Below are positions 20,587 through 32,300 of a stretch of DNA of 64,000 nucleotides, in pieces. The stretch comes from Areca catechu (lineage: Eukaryota > Streptophyta > Magnoliopsida > Arecales > Arecaceae). Each line of letters begins with the position of its first letter. Position 1 is the stretch's first letter. The stretch is from the NCBI GenBank assembly GCA_021397845.1, contig CM038043.1:126090013-126154012 (forward strand), read 5' to 3'. The notes below the pieces were generated by a model that ran no database searches, was not told the DNA's origin, and saw only the letters and a program-made list of their open reading frames with translations. Made by a program: the position numbers and the translations under genes.

Positions 20587-22247
20587 TGTTGCCCAGGTTG
20601 CTTTTCCAAGATGGGGGTGAATTGAAAATTTAAAAAATTTAAGCAATTATGTGCTTTTGAAATCCCTGTTAAAGTGTTAGGTGCTGTGATAAATCAATTA
20701 ACTGCAAAAGCAAAAATAAATCAGAGAAGCATAACATAAACACAAAAACTATAGTGGTTCAGAGCAACCTAGCTCCTACATCCACTATCCAAGATTACCA
20801 CTTAGGATTTCCACTATATCCCCCACCGGAATACAGTTGGATTATTTTTACAGGCTCACAATCCAAACCTCTATACTTTGGTTTTACCGGGATCACCAAA
20901 GAAATCCAACTTGGTTTTACCAGGATCACCAAGAACTCAACACTTGGTTTTTTACCAAAGCCTTACCAAGAACCTGTTTGGTTTTTCAACCGGGCTCACC
21001 AATAACCCAACAATTCAAAAATGAATTGAAAAGAAAAGCAACAAAATGACAAACTAATTTTTGTCAAGTGGTTGTCGATGCAGCTCTAGAGAAGTCCACT
21101 TGAATGCACTTCAATGCACTTTAATGGCTTCTATTGTTTCTTTACCAAGTGCTTCAAGCTTTATATGAGAGTTGGTGAAGACTTGAAGGCTGTCTTGAAT
21201 GCTCTTAGTGCTTTCTTCCTTGTTGGTAGGTTGGATATTCAATAAAACATTGATTCTTTGAAGAACTCTCTAACTCTTTCTTCAAGGAAGTTCAAATCAC
21301 TCAAATATATAGTCTTGTACCTTCTTCAGATGATTTTAGTCATTGTAGACCATTGGGATATGACATTTGACCGTTGGAACACTTTTTGGATTCAAATTCT
21401 GAGTTTTGGAACTCGCTATTGCAAGTCTGAAATCGACCTTCGAGTCAACTCGGATCACTTGAGTCGGCTCGAATCCACATAGGAGTTCTGGTTGAGTCAA
21501 CACTCTTAAATCAAGTCAGCTCGATTGCACAGTATCTTGATTCTTCACTCTATAAGAGTCGGCTCACCTTGATTCGGATCGACTCGGATCCTCAAGCCTT
21601 CAAAATGTCAGTCTGGACGAGTCGGCTAACTTCTACTCTAGTCGACTCGGATGACTGTTCTGCTCAAAAATAATTTTCTGGACTCTGGAGGAGTCGGCTC
21701 AAACTTCTGAAGAGTTGGCTCGGATGTTTGACCATGTGATAGAGTCGACTCGGACTTCCTTTGGGTCGGCTCGCCTGTTTGATTCAGGAAAATAGCACTC
21801 TGGACGAGTCGGCTCGGGTCCCTTAGAGTCGGCTCGGATATCTGTGTGCCAGAAGTTTCATGCATGCCATATGCCAGAGTCGGCTCTCTTCTCCTCGAGT
21901 CGGCTCGAATAAATGTATCAGTAAATTTCTTAGTCTTTCTCCAGAATTCATCCAGCTTGTCTTCAAGCTTCAAGAAGTCTTCAATTCCAACAGGTTTCTA
22001 AGAAACTAAAAGCTTGAAACACACTTAGAAGTAACCCAATTTTATGATCTTTCTTAATTTTTCCTTTGGGTTCTTCTTTACAATATTTAATTACAACACA
22101 ACTCAAAACAAGAAATGAAAATGTAGGAGTTGAAATTTGAACCATGAATTCATCCTACAAAACTTGTAAACCACTTGAAGAGTTGTTAGTAAAATAAATG
22201 CATGCACCAATGTTTGGTTATCATCAAAATCACTTATGAGGTCAACA
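20587..22247 (-). repeat. Copia B 3-prime LTR
   Basis: The LTR is 1661 bp. The plus-strand ends are TGTTGCCCAGG and GAGGTCAACA, so both termini are intact TG...CA. It adjoins the polypurine tract at 22249-22262. Confidence 0.95.
21425..21905 (-). promoter_or_regulatory. GAGTCGGCTCG / GAGTCGACTCGG array in LTR B
   Basis: I count about fifteen copies. GAGTCGACTC is a perfect 10-bp palindrome and GAGTCGGCTC a near palindrome. The matching array in the other LTR lies at 30920-31400. Copies are irregularly spaced by 20-45 bp, and each LTR has its own point changes. Confidence 0.85.
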
Positions 22248-23045
22248 ATCTTTCCCTTTTTGATGATGACAAAACACTGGGCATGAAAAATTTTTCATAA
22301 TTACATGTATAACAGTATTTGAAAATAAGTATGTACATGTATCAGAGCTAATTATATTTACAAATAAATCTCAGAGCTCTTGTTAGAAAACTGTACAGTG
22401 TCAATGTTAGTGCTTCACTGTGTATCAAAGTTTTAAGCTTTGTATGCTTCAGAGTATCAGAAATAGCACAAACATGTAGTGTCAGAGTTTAAAATTGAAA
22501 GAATTAAAGCTGATTTTAGAGCTGAAATTTAGAGCAATCAGAGCAAAAGATAGGTTTAGAGCTAAAGCCAAAAAAATCTCCCCCTTCTTATAGGTTCTGA
22601 AATAATTAGGTTCATTTAAACACAATCACTTATATGCTCTCCCTTTTTCATTCTTTTCATACACTTTATGAATAACTTTCCAATGCATGAAACCAGTCGT
22701 GAATAATTTCAAGGAAGCTCAAAACTCTTTTGTTAGCACAAATTTTTCATGTTAGCTCAACATAGATACCATTCTCCCCCTTTTTATCAAACAATCAAAA
22801 ATATATTTACATTAAAGCTCACATTTTGAATTAGAATGTGAAAGATTTTAATATTTGTTTGAGATAATTTTACTTTCTCAATTTCATTTAGATATTCTAA
22901 TTAAAATTCATCACAGTTGTATTGAAAACATTGCATAATCTCAAGATAATTCATGATAGATTTAGCAAATATCAAAATGACTTTCATTTCATTTAGAAAA
23001 GTTCAATACAAGGTACAAAATATGAAAGTTCAGTAAGATAAAAGT
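22248..23045 (-). other. Copia B 3-prime leader with multiple purine tracts
   Basis: On the minus strand the tract next to the LTR is AAAAAGGGAAAGAT (22249-22262). Additional tracts of the GGGGGAGAAT or GGGAGAG type lie at about 22578-22589, 22638-22650 and 22771-22785. This is the same arrangement as in copia A. Confidence 0.65.
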
Positions 23046-23162
23046 TCTTTCTTTTCATTAACAAAGTTTCTTGACTACAAAAGATAGGAAGAAAAGCCTA
23101 AATACTATTAAAAATCAGAAATACAAAGATATGATCATTATAACCCAAGAGTCTAACCAATC

Positions 23163-24637
23163 ATCCTATTCTTCTTCCTCACCAGAGGAAGAGGCAACAT
23201 CTATAACCCTATCTGAAGTTTTGGTTTTAAGAGGCTTGAACCTAAGATCCTTAAATATGGTTCTAACAGGGGCTACAGGTATTCTAGTTTTCTTAGTTTT
23301 TGGTTTCTTCTTGGGTAAACTATGTTCAGCTTTAGATGATGGAGGATCAGATGAAGGAAATTTTGAAGGCACGGGAGATGGTTGAGCAGGAGGTGCTGGT
23401 GACTCTTTGTAGGTCAGTAAAGAATCATCCTCAGTAATGAACATTTCCTTCTATGAGTGCAGTAGGATACTTCAAATTTCTTCTTTGAAAATGTCCATCT
23501 CTCTTTCCATCTTTTCTTTATGTAGCTTCTGTTTAGACTTGATTTTCTGCAAGCTGTCATCAATTGATTAGCGTAATTCATTAAGTGCAAAGTTGATGTG
23601 GCTTGTAAGAGAATCAAAAATTGTTTCCATTTGTTGAGATATAAACTCCTTAAGCTCAGATGGAGTTTTCATTGTACATTTAGAAGTGTCTTCATCATTG
23701 TTCTCAGATTTATTTGTTTCATCAGCAGGAAGTTCATCAATGTTATCATCAGAGGAAATGGTAGTCATTTGACCAGAAAATTTCTTCATCCAAACTCCTC
23801 CTTGTAATTGATATCCCATTCTCCTAAGAGAGTTAGTCGAGTAGGTGTCTGAGTGGTGGAGAGGCTTGCCGACTTCATTCGTTAGGTCAATTCCAGCATC
23901 TTCGAATAGTAAAGTGAATACCATACCATACGGCAAGCATACCTTGATCTTTCTTGCTGCCTCCCTCATCTGTATCATCATAATGTACGGAAGGTTGAGG
24001 GCTTCTCCTTCGATGAAATGTTCCATAAAGATCATATCCCGTTCACTCACCCAGTCGAAACGACCAGTTCGGGGAAGAAAAATTCGACCTATCATGTTGT
24101 GGAGTAGCTGCATTTCCATGGATAGCATATTGGCTTGAACATGTTTGGCGGAGCTTACATCTGATCTTTCCAAGATGAGCCTCAGTGCTTGTTCCTTGTC
24201 CTTTAGGGTTAGCTTTGTTGCACCATCAGTTGGCATTTGTAGTAGGTTGCTCAATTTCTCTTCATCCACAACGACCTTTACTACTTTGACAATGGATTCC
24301 ATATGATATTCTTCAAGAACTAGATTTTCAAAGAAAGTTCTTACCAAGGAAGGGTAGGTCGGAATGTCCAATGAGCAGAAAAACTTCCAACCTTAGTTAT
24401 CAATCCAAGTCCCAGTCTTCATTTCTAGTTCTTCCAGGAAGGAGAAATCAACCTTCTGCCACATGTGATCGACCGATTGGCCATTGAAGTGATTTGCCCG
24501 GTTGGAGAAGGTGCTTCTTCTTCTTTCAGTCCAAGAGAGGAGTTTCTCTTCTTTTCTTTCTTCTTCCTCGGATTATCACTGTGAGAGCTTGATTTAGTTG
24601 CCTGGGAGTGCTTTCATGCAAATCTTCTTGGAGCCAT
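23163..24637 (-). pseudogene. Copia B env-position ORF remnant
   Basis: ATG at 24637 starts a Lys/Ser-rich basic leader (MAPRRFA, then a stop). After a frameshift comes the longest open stretch, 24371-23568 (267 codons). It holds a Leu-rich globular region, then NMIGRIFLPRTGRFDWVSE and CLPYGMVFTLLFEDAG, a Ser/Asp/Glu-rich stretch and a C-terminal coiled-coil-like segment (MKTPSELKEFISQQMETIF). The frame continues in phase through stops to a Pro/Ser/Lys-rich end at 23166, where the protein finishes with an acidic SSSGEEEE. The shared blocks with copia A (TGxFDxxxE and CLPYGM) show one conserved protein family. I see no signal peptide or membrane helix, so calling it an envelope protein rests on position only. 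Confidence 0.7.
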
Positions 24638-25063
24638 TGCAGCAAATTGCAAGAAATAGGAAATCCAGGCTTCGGGGAAAAGTTTTTGGTGAATTGGTGA
24701 AGGTTCCAAGTAGAATGATAGAGTTTAGAATAGAATAGAGAGAGTGAGAAGTAAGAAAAAGATTACTCTGCTTTATTAAAAAAGCATTTTCCTGACATCC
24801 GAGTCGGCTCGCTTTGCCCTAAAATCATCCAAGTCGGCTTGACCAGAGCGAACTCAGAACAAACAGAAATTCAAGCCAGCTCGACCAGAGCAAAATTGCT
24901 CGAGTCGACTCGAATGGAAACTTTCCACAAAAGTTGAAATAATTCAGAAATTGAAATTAATTCAATAAAATCTCAAGAAAAGTTGTTCAAAGAATTTGAA
25001 TTGATGTAGGAGGTTTTATAGATATTTTTTTCTTAATTTTTGAAGGAATTAGGTTACGAAAAA
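24638..25063 (-). promoter_or_regulatory. Copia B pol-env spacer with LTR-type motifs
   Basis: Four copies of this element's own LTR word lie between the pol stop and the ATG of the env-position ORF: CGAGTCGGCTCG (24799-24810), CAAGTCGGCTTG (about 24829), CAAGCCAGCTCG (about 24881) and CGAGTCGACTCG (about 24900-24912). No coding sequence is seen here. Confidence 0.6.
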
Positions 25064-28000
25064 CTAGAAGAGATCACAAAGATCTAATTCTCCTCTAAGC
25101 ATTTCAAATCTATCATGATGAAGTGGCTTAGTAAAAATGTCAGCTAATTGGTTCTCAGTTAGGATAAACTCTAATTCATTGTCACCATTCAAAACATGAT
25201 CTCTAATAAAATGGTGTCTAATCTCTATATGCTTAGTTCTAGAATGCTGAATTGGATTTTTGTCAAATTTATAGCACTTGTATTATCACATTTGATTGGA
25301 ATTTTAGATTGTGTAACACCAAAGTCTTCTAGTTGTTATTTAATCCATAACACTTATACACAACAACTCCCTGCAGCAATATACTCTGCCTCAGCAGTAA
25401 GTGCTATCAAGTTTTGTTTCTTACAGTGCCATGAGATTAAATTCAATCCTAGAAATTGGCATGTACCGCTAGTGCTTTTTCTATCAATTTTACAACCAGC
25501 ATAATCACATCCGAAAATCCAATTAAATTCAAGGAAGAATATTTTGAAAACCATAGACCTAAATTACTTGTACCTTTCAACAATATGATAATTCTTTTAA
25601 CAACAAGCATATGTGATTCTTTAGGATTAGATTGAAATCTAGCACATACACATACGCTATACAAGATATCAGGTCTACTTGCAGTTAAGTATAATAAGGA
25701 TCTGATCATACCTCTATAGAGCTTTTGGTCAACATTGGATCCATTTTCATCTTTGTCCAATCTACAAGATGGGCTCATGGGTGTGTTCATTTGTTTGCTT
25801 GACTCCATACCAAACTTTTTGATTATTTTCTTGGTATATTTGGCTTGGTTGATGAAGATTCCTTCCTTTGTTTGTTTTACTTGAAGTCTAATGAAGTAGT
25901 TAAGTTCACCCATTAGGCTCATTTCAAATTCTTCCTGCATTAACTTAGCAAATTCTTCATAAAGAGTTTTGTTAGTTGCACCAAATATAATATCATCAAC
26001 ATAAATTTGTACAACTAATATATCATTATTTTTCTTCTTGATGAAAAGAGTTTTATCAATATTTCCTCTTGAAAAATCGTTTTCAATCAAGAAATTGCTA
26101 AGTCTTTCATACTAGGCTCTAGGAGCTTGTTTCAAACTATATAAAGCTTTATTTAATTTAAACACATGGCTTGGAAAAGCATGATTTTCAAAACCTGGTG
26201 GTTGTTCTACAAAAATTTGTTCAGAAATAAAACCATTTAAAAATATACTTTTTACATCCATTTGAAAAAGTTTAAAGTTTATGTAGAAAGCAAATGCAAG
26301 AAGTAATCTAATAGCTTCTAATCTTGCTACAGGTGCATATGTTTCATCAAAATTAATGCCATCTTCTTGGTTATATCCCTTAGCCACTAATCTAGCTTTA
26401 TTTCTTATAACATTTCCTTGTTCATCTAATTTATTTCTATAGACCCATTTGGTTCCTATGATTGGATAGTCTGAAGGTCTATCAACTAATGTCCAAACTT
26501 TGTTTCTTTCAAACTAGTTTAATTCTTCATGCATTGCCATCATCTAGTTTGGGTCATTTTCAGCTTCTTCTAAGGTATGAGGCTCTACTTGTGATATAAA
26601 GACTAGGTAATCATGTGCAACTCTATGTGATGACCTAGTCCTAATACCTTGTGAAGAATCACCAGTAATTAATTCTTTTGGATGACAAGTTACATACCTC
26701 CATTCTCTTGGTAGATCTACATGATCCTTACTTACCATTTCTTCTCCTTCTTTAATTGGTATTTCTTGTATGCTCAAGTCTTCCATTTCCTTTTGAATTA
26801 TACCGACATCATTGTCTATGCACTCTTCTTTTTTAGAAGGTGAGGGGTTAGTTTCATTAAAAATAACATGCATTGACTCTTCTTCAGTAAGAGTTCTTTT
26901 ATTAAATACTCTATATACTTTACTATGTAATGAATAACCAAGAAAAATTACTTCATCAGATTTAGCATCAAATTTTTCTAGATTATCTTTATCATTGTTA
27001 ATCACAAAGCATTTACATCAAAAAATATGAAAATAATTAATATTGGATTTCTTATCATTCCAAAGCTCATAGGGGGTTTTCTTCAAAATAGGATGGATCA
27101 AAATGCGGTTTAAAATATAACAAGCAGTGTTCATCGCTTCTGTCCAAAAGTACCTTGAAAGATTGCCTTTGCATAACATTGTTCGGGCCATCTCTTCCAA
27201 AGTCCTATTTTTCCTCTCTACAACACCATTTTGTTGTGGTGTTCTAGGAGTAGAGAAGTTGTGATCAATGCCATTTTCTGTACAATAATCATCAAAAAAT
27301 TGATTTTCAAATTCGGTGCCGTGATCACTCCTAATTGAAATAATTGATAGATTTTTCTGATTTGAAACCTTTTTGTAAAATTTTCGAAATACTTTAAAGG
27401 TTTCATCTTTGTGAGCAATAAATAAATCCCATGTAAATCGAGAAAAATCGTCTACAATCACAAGGGCATATTTCATACCTCCTAGGCTTGTAGTCCTAGT
27501 TGGTCCAAATAAGTCCATGTGAAGTAGCTCTAGAGGTCTAGTAGTTGAAATCATATTTTTGGGTTTAAAACTTTCCCTAGTTTATTTCCCATTTGGCATG
27601 CATCACAAACATGATCAAAGTCTACTTTAAACTTAGGCATGCCTCTAACTAGGTTTTTGGAAATTAACTTGGCAATAGTATGTATGCTAGCATGGTCTTA
27701 TCGTCTATGCCAAAGTAAACAAGACTCCTTGGTCTTAGCATTCATTGCAACAAGACTGGAACTACTTGACATGGCAAGATCATTAAGATCTACCACATAA
27801 ATGTTTCCAAGTTTATGTCCAATAAACTTACTGCTAGAATCAAGAGAGTTTGTTATAATACACATAGATGATTCAAAGACAACCTTGAAGCCTTTATCAC
27901 ATAATTGACTAATACTTAACAAATTGTGCTTCAATTTATCTACAGCAATACATTTTCAATAAAAGTGCTGGGGATTATCTTGATCTTACTAATTCCGATT

Positions 28001-28262
28001 ATTTTTCCCTTATCATTATCTCCAAAAGTAACTATACCTCTTTCTTTTATCTCTAGGACGATAAATTGATCCTTGTCACCCATCATATGTCTTGAACATC
28101 CACTGTCGAGATACCATCTTTTCTTCAATTTTTGGGCTGCAAGACATTCCTGCAAGATAATCAAAAGATTCTTTTAGGTACCCAAGCTAACTTGGATCCT
28201 TGAAGGTTAGTTGAGGTGGTTCCTTTGGGAACCTAAATCTTTCTTACTTTATTTTTGATATT
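25064..28262 (-). pseudogene. Copia B pol: protease, integrase, RT, RNase H
   Basis: Protease has the active-site DSG in WYLDSGCSRHMMGD (about 28099). The pre-integrase segment shows LLWHRRLGH-like sequence (27698-27934). Integrase shows MDLFGPTRTTS, RSDHGTEFEN and QQNGVVERKNRTLEEMARTM, so the three catalytic acids are present. RT shows QMDVKSIFLNG and YVDD (25992-26003). RNase H carries ALTAEAEYIAAGS, CDNTSAINLTKNP and the C-terminal LADIFTKPL, ending at TAG 25064-25066. The frame from 27554 to 25449 is continuous except for stops near 27005, 26387 and 26100. Frameshifts lie near 25520 and between 27554 and 28262. It is decayed but much better preserved than copia A. Confidence 0.9.
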
Positions 28263-30037
28263 TTAAAAGATATTACATTCAAAGGCTTTATGTCCTAACC
28301 TTTTGCAAGCAAAACATTTGATTCTAGAATTTTGAAAAGATACATATTTTGAAGTTCTAGATGTTGAAGCATGCGATGCAGATATAACATATTTTTTATT
28401 TGAGTTTTTAGGAACATACAATGCAACTTTAGAGGTAGAAGTAGAAGCATTCGGTGCAAAAGCTTTTTGAGAAGTTAATTTAGGAACATAAGCTTTTGGT
28501 TTTACAAAAGTAGTAGCTGAAATATTATTTGAACTTGAAAAACTAAAATCGATTCCAGCTTTATTACCAGAAATTCTTTGTTCTTTTAGAATCAACTCAA
28601 GCTTGTTAGAAGATAATGTAAGTTTTTTAACAAGTGGCTTGAGTTTTTCAACCTCCTTTTTCAAATCATTATTTTCATTCAACAAAGCTTTGTTTTTGTC
28701 AAGATATGTACTATTCTCAGTTTTCAAAGCTTTATAATTTTCAGAAAAGACATGTAATTGTTTTTGCAATAAGATATTCTTTTTCGAAATCTCTTCTTTT
28801 TCTTTTAGTAAAGAATCATTGATATTCTTTAAAGATCTAATCTTTACTCTAGCTTTTTTAAATTTAGATAATAGATCATGAAAAGCAGGATTTAGTTCAG
28901 CAAATGTAAATTCAATTTGAGCATTGGGGGATGTTACCTCATCTTCGAGACCTATTAGACATAAATTAGCTATTTTCATAGTCTCTTCCTCTTCAATTGA
29001 GGTGGATTCCTCATTATTGCTCCATGTGGCAACCATCATCTTTTTCTTCTTTTTCTTAAAAAATTTCATTAATTATGGACAATCTGGATGAATATGCCCC
29101 GGTTTCTCGCATTCATAATAGGTGGGCGCTTGATTTTTTTCTTTTTCTTTATCCTTGTCCTTGTCCTTGGAGTGCTCTCCTCGTTTATGGAATTTTTTGT
29201 TGAATCTTTCTTTCTTCTTTCCCATAAACCTTCTAAATCTCCTCACGACCATTGTGATATCTTCGTCTTCTAGATTGTCTTCGAAGGAGGTGGAGTCATC
29301 TTTCGATTCCTCATCTTTCTTTGAGTCCAATGCAGCTTTGAAGGCAATTGTCTTCTTCTTCTTTTAATCGTCATCAGTTCTATGCTGCATGGCCAATTCA
29401 TGAGTGATGAGAGAACCCATTAATTCATCCAAAGAAAGGGTGTTCAGATCTTTCGCTTCTTGGATGGCAGTCACTTTGGGGTCCCATTTATCCAGAAGTG
29501 ATCTGATGATCTTCTGTACTAAGTCAGCATTTGAGTAAATCCTGCCAAGACTTGTTAAGCCATTAATAATATCTATAAACCTAGTAAACATAGCAGAGAT
29601 AGTTTCAGTAGATTCCATTTTAAATAATTCATAACTGTGTACAAGAAGATTTATTTTCGAAGTCTTCACTTGGAAAGTTCCTTCGTGGGTCACTTCGAGT
29701 TTATCCCAAATTTTATTTGCTGAAAAGCAAGTGAAAATTTGATTAAACTTGTTGGCATCCAAAGCACAGTATAACAGATTCATTGCTTTGGCATTTAACT
29801 CCCCCATCTTCATGTCGTGTTCATCCAAGTCCTCTTCAGGCTTAGGGACATCCATGCCATTGATTTTAATCATACGAATTTGTGGCCCTTTTAGAATGAC
29901 CTTCCATAATTGAAAATCGATAGCTTGTATATAGTTTTTATTCTAGCTTTCCAGTAAGAATAATTAGTACCAGTGAAGAGTGGAGGTCTATTAGTAGATT
30001 GGCCTTCGGCCAAGGAAGTACTCATGGGATGAGCCAT
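28263..30037 (-). pseudogene. Copia B gag
   Basis: ATG at 30037 opens MAHPMSTSLAEGQST and GTNYSYWKARIKT, the usual copia gag start; one base is then lost before the main frame begins at 29873. The capsid-like region runs through FTRFIDIINGLTSLGRIYSN and LNTLSLDELMGSLITHELA. A first zinc knuckle, YYECEKPGHIHPDCP (29073-29110), has its first Cys changed to Tyr. Then come a coiled coil (about 28500-28860) and a second knuckle CFACKRLGHKAFEC near 28280-28320 that is intact. From 29873 to 28263 the phase is constant, with two stops. Two widely spaced knuckles in one gag agree with a Sirevirus-type gag. Confidence 0.85.
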
Positions 30038-30069
30038 CAATCTTTACTCTAAATATATTCAGAGACACT

Positions 30070-30081
30070 GCTCTGATACTA
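30070..30081 (-). other. Copia B primer-binding site (tRNA-iMet)
   Basis: On the minus strand it reads TAGTATCAGAGC, two bases after the LTR end. The initiator-Met complement TGGTATCAGAGC differs at one base. Confidence 0.85.
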
Positions 30082-30083
30082 GT

Positions 30084-31736
30084 TGTTGTCCATGTGGCTT
30101 TTCCAAGAGGGGGGTGAACTGGAAATTTAAAAAATTTAAGCAATTATGTGCTTTTGAAATTCCTGTTAAAGTGTTAGGTGCTGTGATAAATCAATTAACT
30201 GCATAAGTAAAAATAAATCAGAGAAGCACAACAAAAATACACAAAAATCATAGTGGTTCGAAGCAACCCAGCTCCTACATCTACTATCCAAGATTACCAC
30301 TTGGGATTTCAACTATATCCCCCACCGGAATATAATTGGATTGTTTTCACAGGCTCACAATCCAAACCTCTACACTTTGGTTTTACCGGGATCACCAAAG
30401 AAACCAACTTGGTTTTACCAGGATCACCAAGAACCCAACACTTGGTTTTTTACCAAAGGCTCACCAAGAACCTATTTGGCTTTTCAATCGGGCTCACCAA
30501 TAACCCAACAATTCAAGAATGAATTGAAAAGAAAAGCAACAAAATGACAAACTAATTTTTGTCGAGTGGTTGCCGATGCAGCTCTAGAGAAGTCCACTTG
30601 AATACACTTTAAGACTTCTATTGCTTCTTTACCAAGTGCTTCAAGCTTCAGATTAGGGTTTGGTGAAGACTTGAAGGCTGTCTTGAATGCTCTTAGTGCT
30701 CTCTTCCTTGTTGGTAGGTTGGATATTCAATAAAGCATTGATTCTTTAAAGAACTCTCTAACTCTTTCTTCAAGGAAGTTCAAATCTCTCAAATATATAA
30801 TCTTGTACCTTCTTCAGATGATTTTAGTTGTTGTAGATCATTGGGATGTGACATTTAACCATTGGAGCACTTTTTGGATTCAAATTTTGAGTTCTGGAAC
30901 TAGTTGTTGCAAGTCTGAAATCGACCTTTGAGTTGACTCGGATCACTCGAGTCAGCTCGGATCCACAGAGGAGTTCGGGTTGAGTTGACTCTCTTCAATC
31001 CAGTCGGCTCGCTTGCACAGTGTCTTGATTCTTCACTCTGTAAGAGTCGAGTCATTTTGATTCGGGTCGACTCGAATCCTCAAGCCTTCAAAATGTCAGT
31101 CTGGACGAGTCGGCTAACTTCTACTCAAGTCGACTCAGATGGCTGTTCTGCTCAGAAACAATTTTCTGGACTTTGGAAGAGTCGGCTCGAACTTATGAAG
31201 AGTCGACTCGGATGTCTGACCATGTGATAGAGTCAGCTCGAACTTTCTTTGGATCAGCTCGTCTGTTTGATTCAAGAAAACAGCACTCTGGACGAGTCGG
31301 CTTGAGTCCCTTAGAGTCAGCTCGGATATCTGCGTGCCAGAAGTTTCATGCATGCCATGTGCCAGAGTTGGCTCTCTTCTCCTCGAGTCGGCTCGGATGA
31401 ATGTATCAATGAATTTCTCAGTCTTTCTCCAGAATTCAACCAGCTTATCTTCAAGCTTCAAGAAGTCTTCAATTCCAACAGGTTTCTAAGAAACTAAAAG
31501 CTTGAAACACACTTAGAAGTAACCCAATTTCATGATCTTTCTTAATTTTTCCTTTGGGTTCTTCTTTATAATATTTAATTACAACACAACTCAAAACAAG
31601 AAATGAAAATGTAGTAGTTGAAATTTGAACCATGAATTCATCCTACAAAAACTTGTAAACCACTTAAAGAGTTATTAGTAAAACAAATGCATACACCAAT
31701 GTTTGATTATCATCAAAATCACTTATGGGGTTAACT
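30084..31736 (-). repeat. Copia B 5-prime LTR
   Basis: The LTR is 1653 bp, with plus-strand ends TGTTGTCCATG and GGGGTTAACT. Alignment with the other LTR and the flanking CTCCT duplication fix the edge at 31736, so the terminal CAACA has become TAACT. The array of GAGTCGGCTCG-type words is at 30920-31400. Confidence 0.9.
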
Positions 31737-31741
31737 CTCCT

Positions 31742-32300
31742 CCTTCATTAAGCCTCCTGGCCTCCTCCTTCATCAGGACTCTCGGCCTCCTTCATCCAGC
31801 CTCTCAGCTTCGATCGCCTTGCTCACAGTCTGGAGATGTCCACCGGAAAACTCCAGAAGTCCCGGCCATCCATCGCCTGACTTATAGCTTGGCGCATCAG
31901 CCCTCCCGGCCTCCTTGGTCAAGCCTCCCGGTCTCCTCCTTCACCAGGCCTCCCGTCCTCTTTCATCAGGCCTCCCGGCCTCCTTCATCTAGCCTCTCGG
32001 CTCTGGCTACCTTGCTCACAGTCTAAAGATGTCCATCGAGAAACTCCATAAGTCCCGGCCATTCATTGCTTGACTCACAGCTTGGCATACCAGGCCTTTC
32101 AGCCTCCTTCATCAGGCCTCCCGGCCTCCTCTATCAGCCCTTCCGGCCTCCTTCATTAGGCCTTCCGACCTCCTTCATCAGGCTTCCTGGCCTCCTTCAC
32201 CAGGCTTCCCGGCCTCCTCCATCAGGCCTTCCGACCTCCTCCACCAGGCCTCTCGGCTCCAGCCACCGAGCCTGATCACAGTCCGGGGATAGGAACCAGA
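31742..32300 (+). repeat. Gypsy D 3-prime tandem repeat
   Basis: A long unit of about 190 bp contains GCTTTGGCTGCCTTGCTCACAG-like sequence, AGATGTCCACCGGGAAAC and CATCCATCGCCTGACTCAC. Units are separated by runs of a roughly 21-bp subrepeat CGGCCTCCTTCATCAGGCCTC. The unit at 20450-20586 belongs to the same array, which is split by copia B. Confidence 0.75.

Larger units (their letters stand above)
20587..31736 (-). mobile_element. Copia element B, complete Sirevirus-like retrotransposon
   Basis: The element is 11,150 bp. On the minus strand the order is 5-prime LTR (30084-31736), tRNA-iMet primer site, gag, protease, integrase, RT, RNase H, spacer, env-position ORF, several purine tracts, 3-prime LTR (20587-22247). 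A perfect 5-bp target duplication CTCCT lies at 20582-20586 and 31737-31741. In one stretch of about 170 bp the two LTRs differ at about a dozen sites by eye, so the insertion is not recent. All ORFs have stops or frameshifts. It sits in the tandem-repeat region of gypsy D. Confidence 0.95.

Noticed and set aside
20290..20646. 118-aa minus-strand open frame
   Set aside because: It crosses the LINE tail, the gypsy D fragment and the copia B LTR border, so it is a chance frame.
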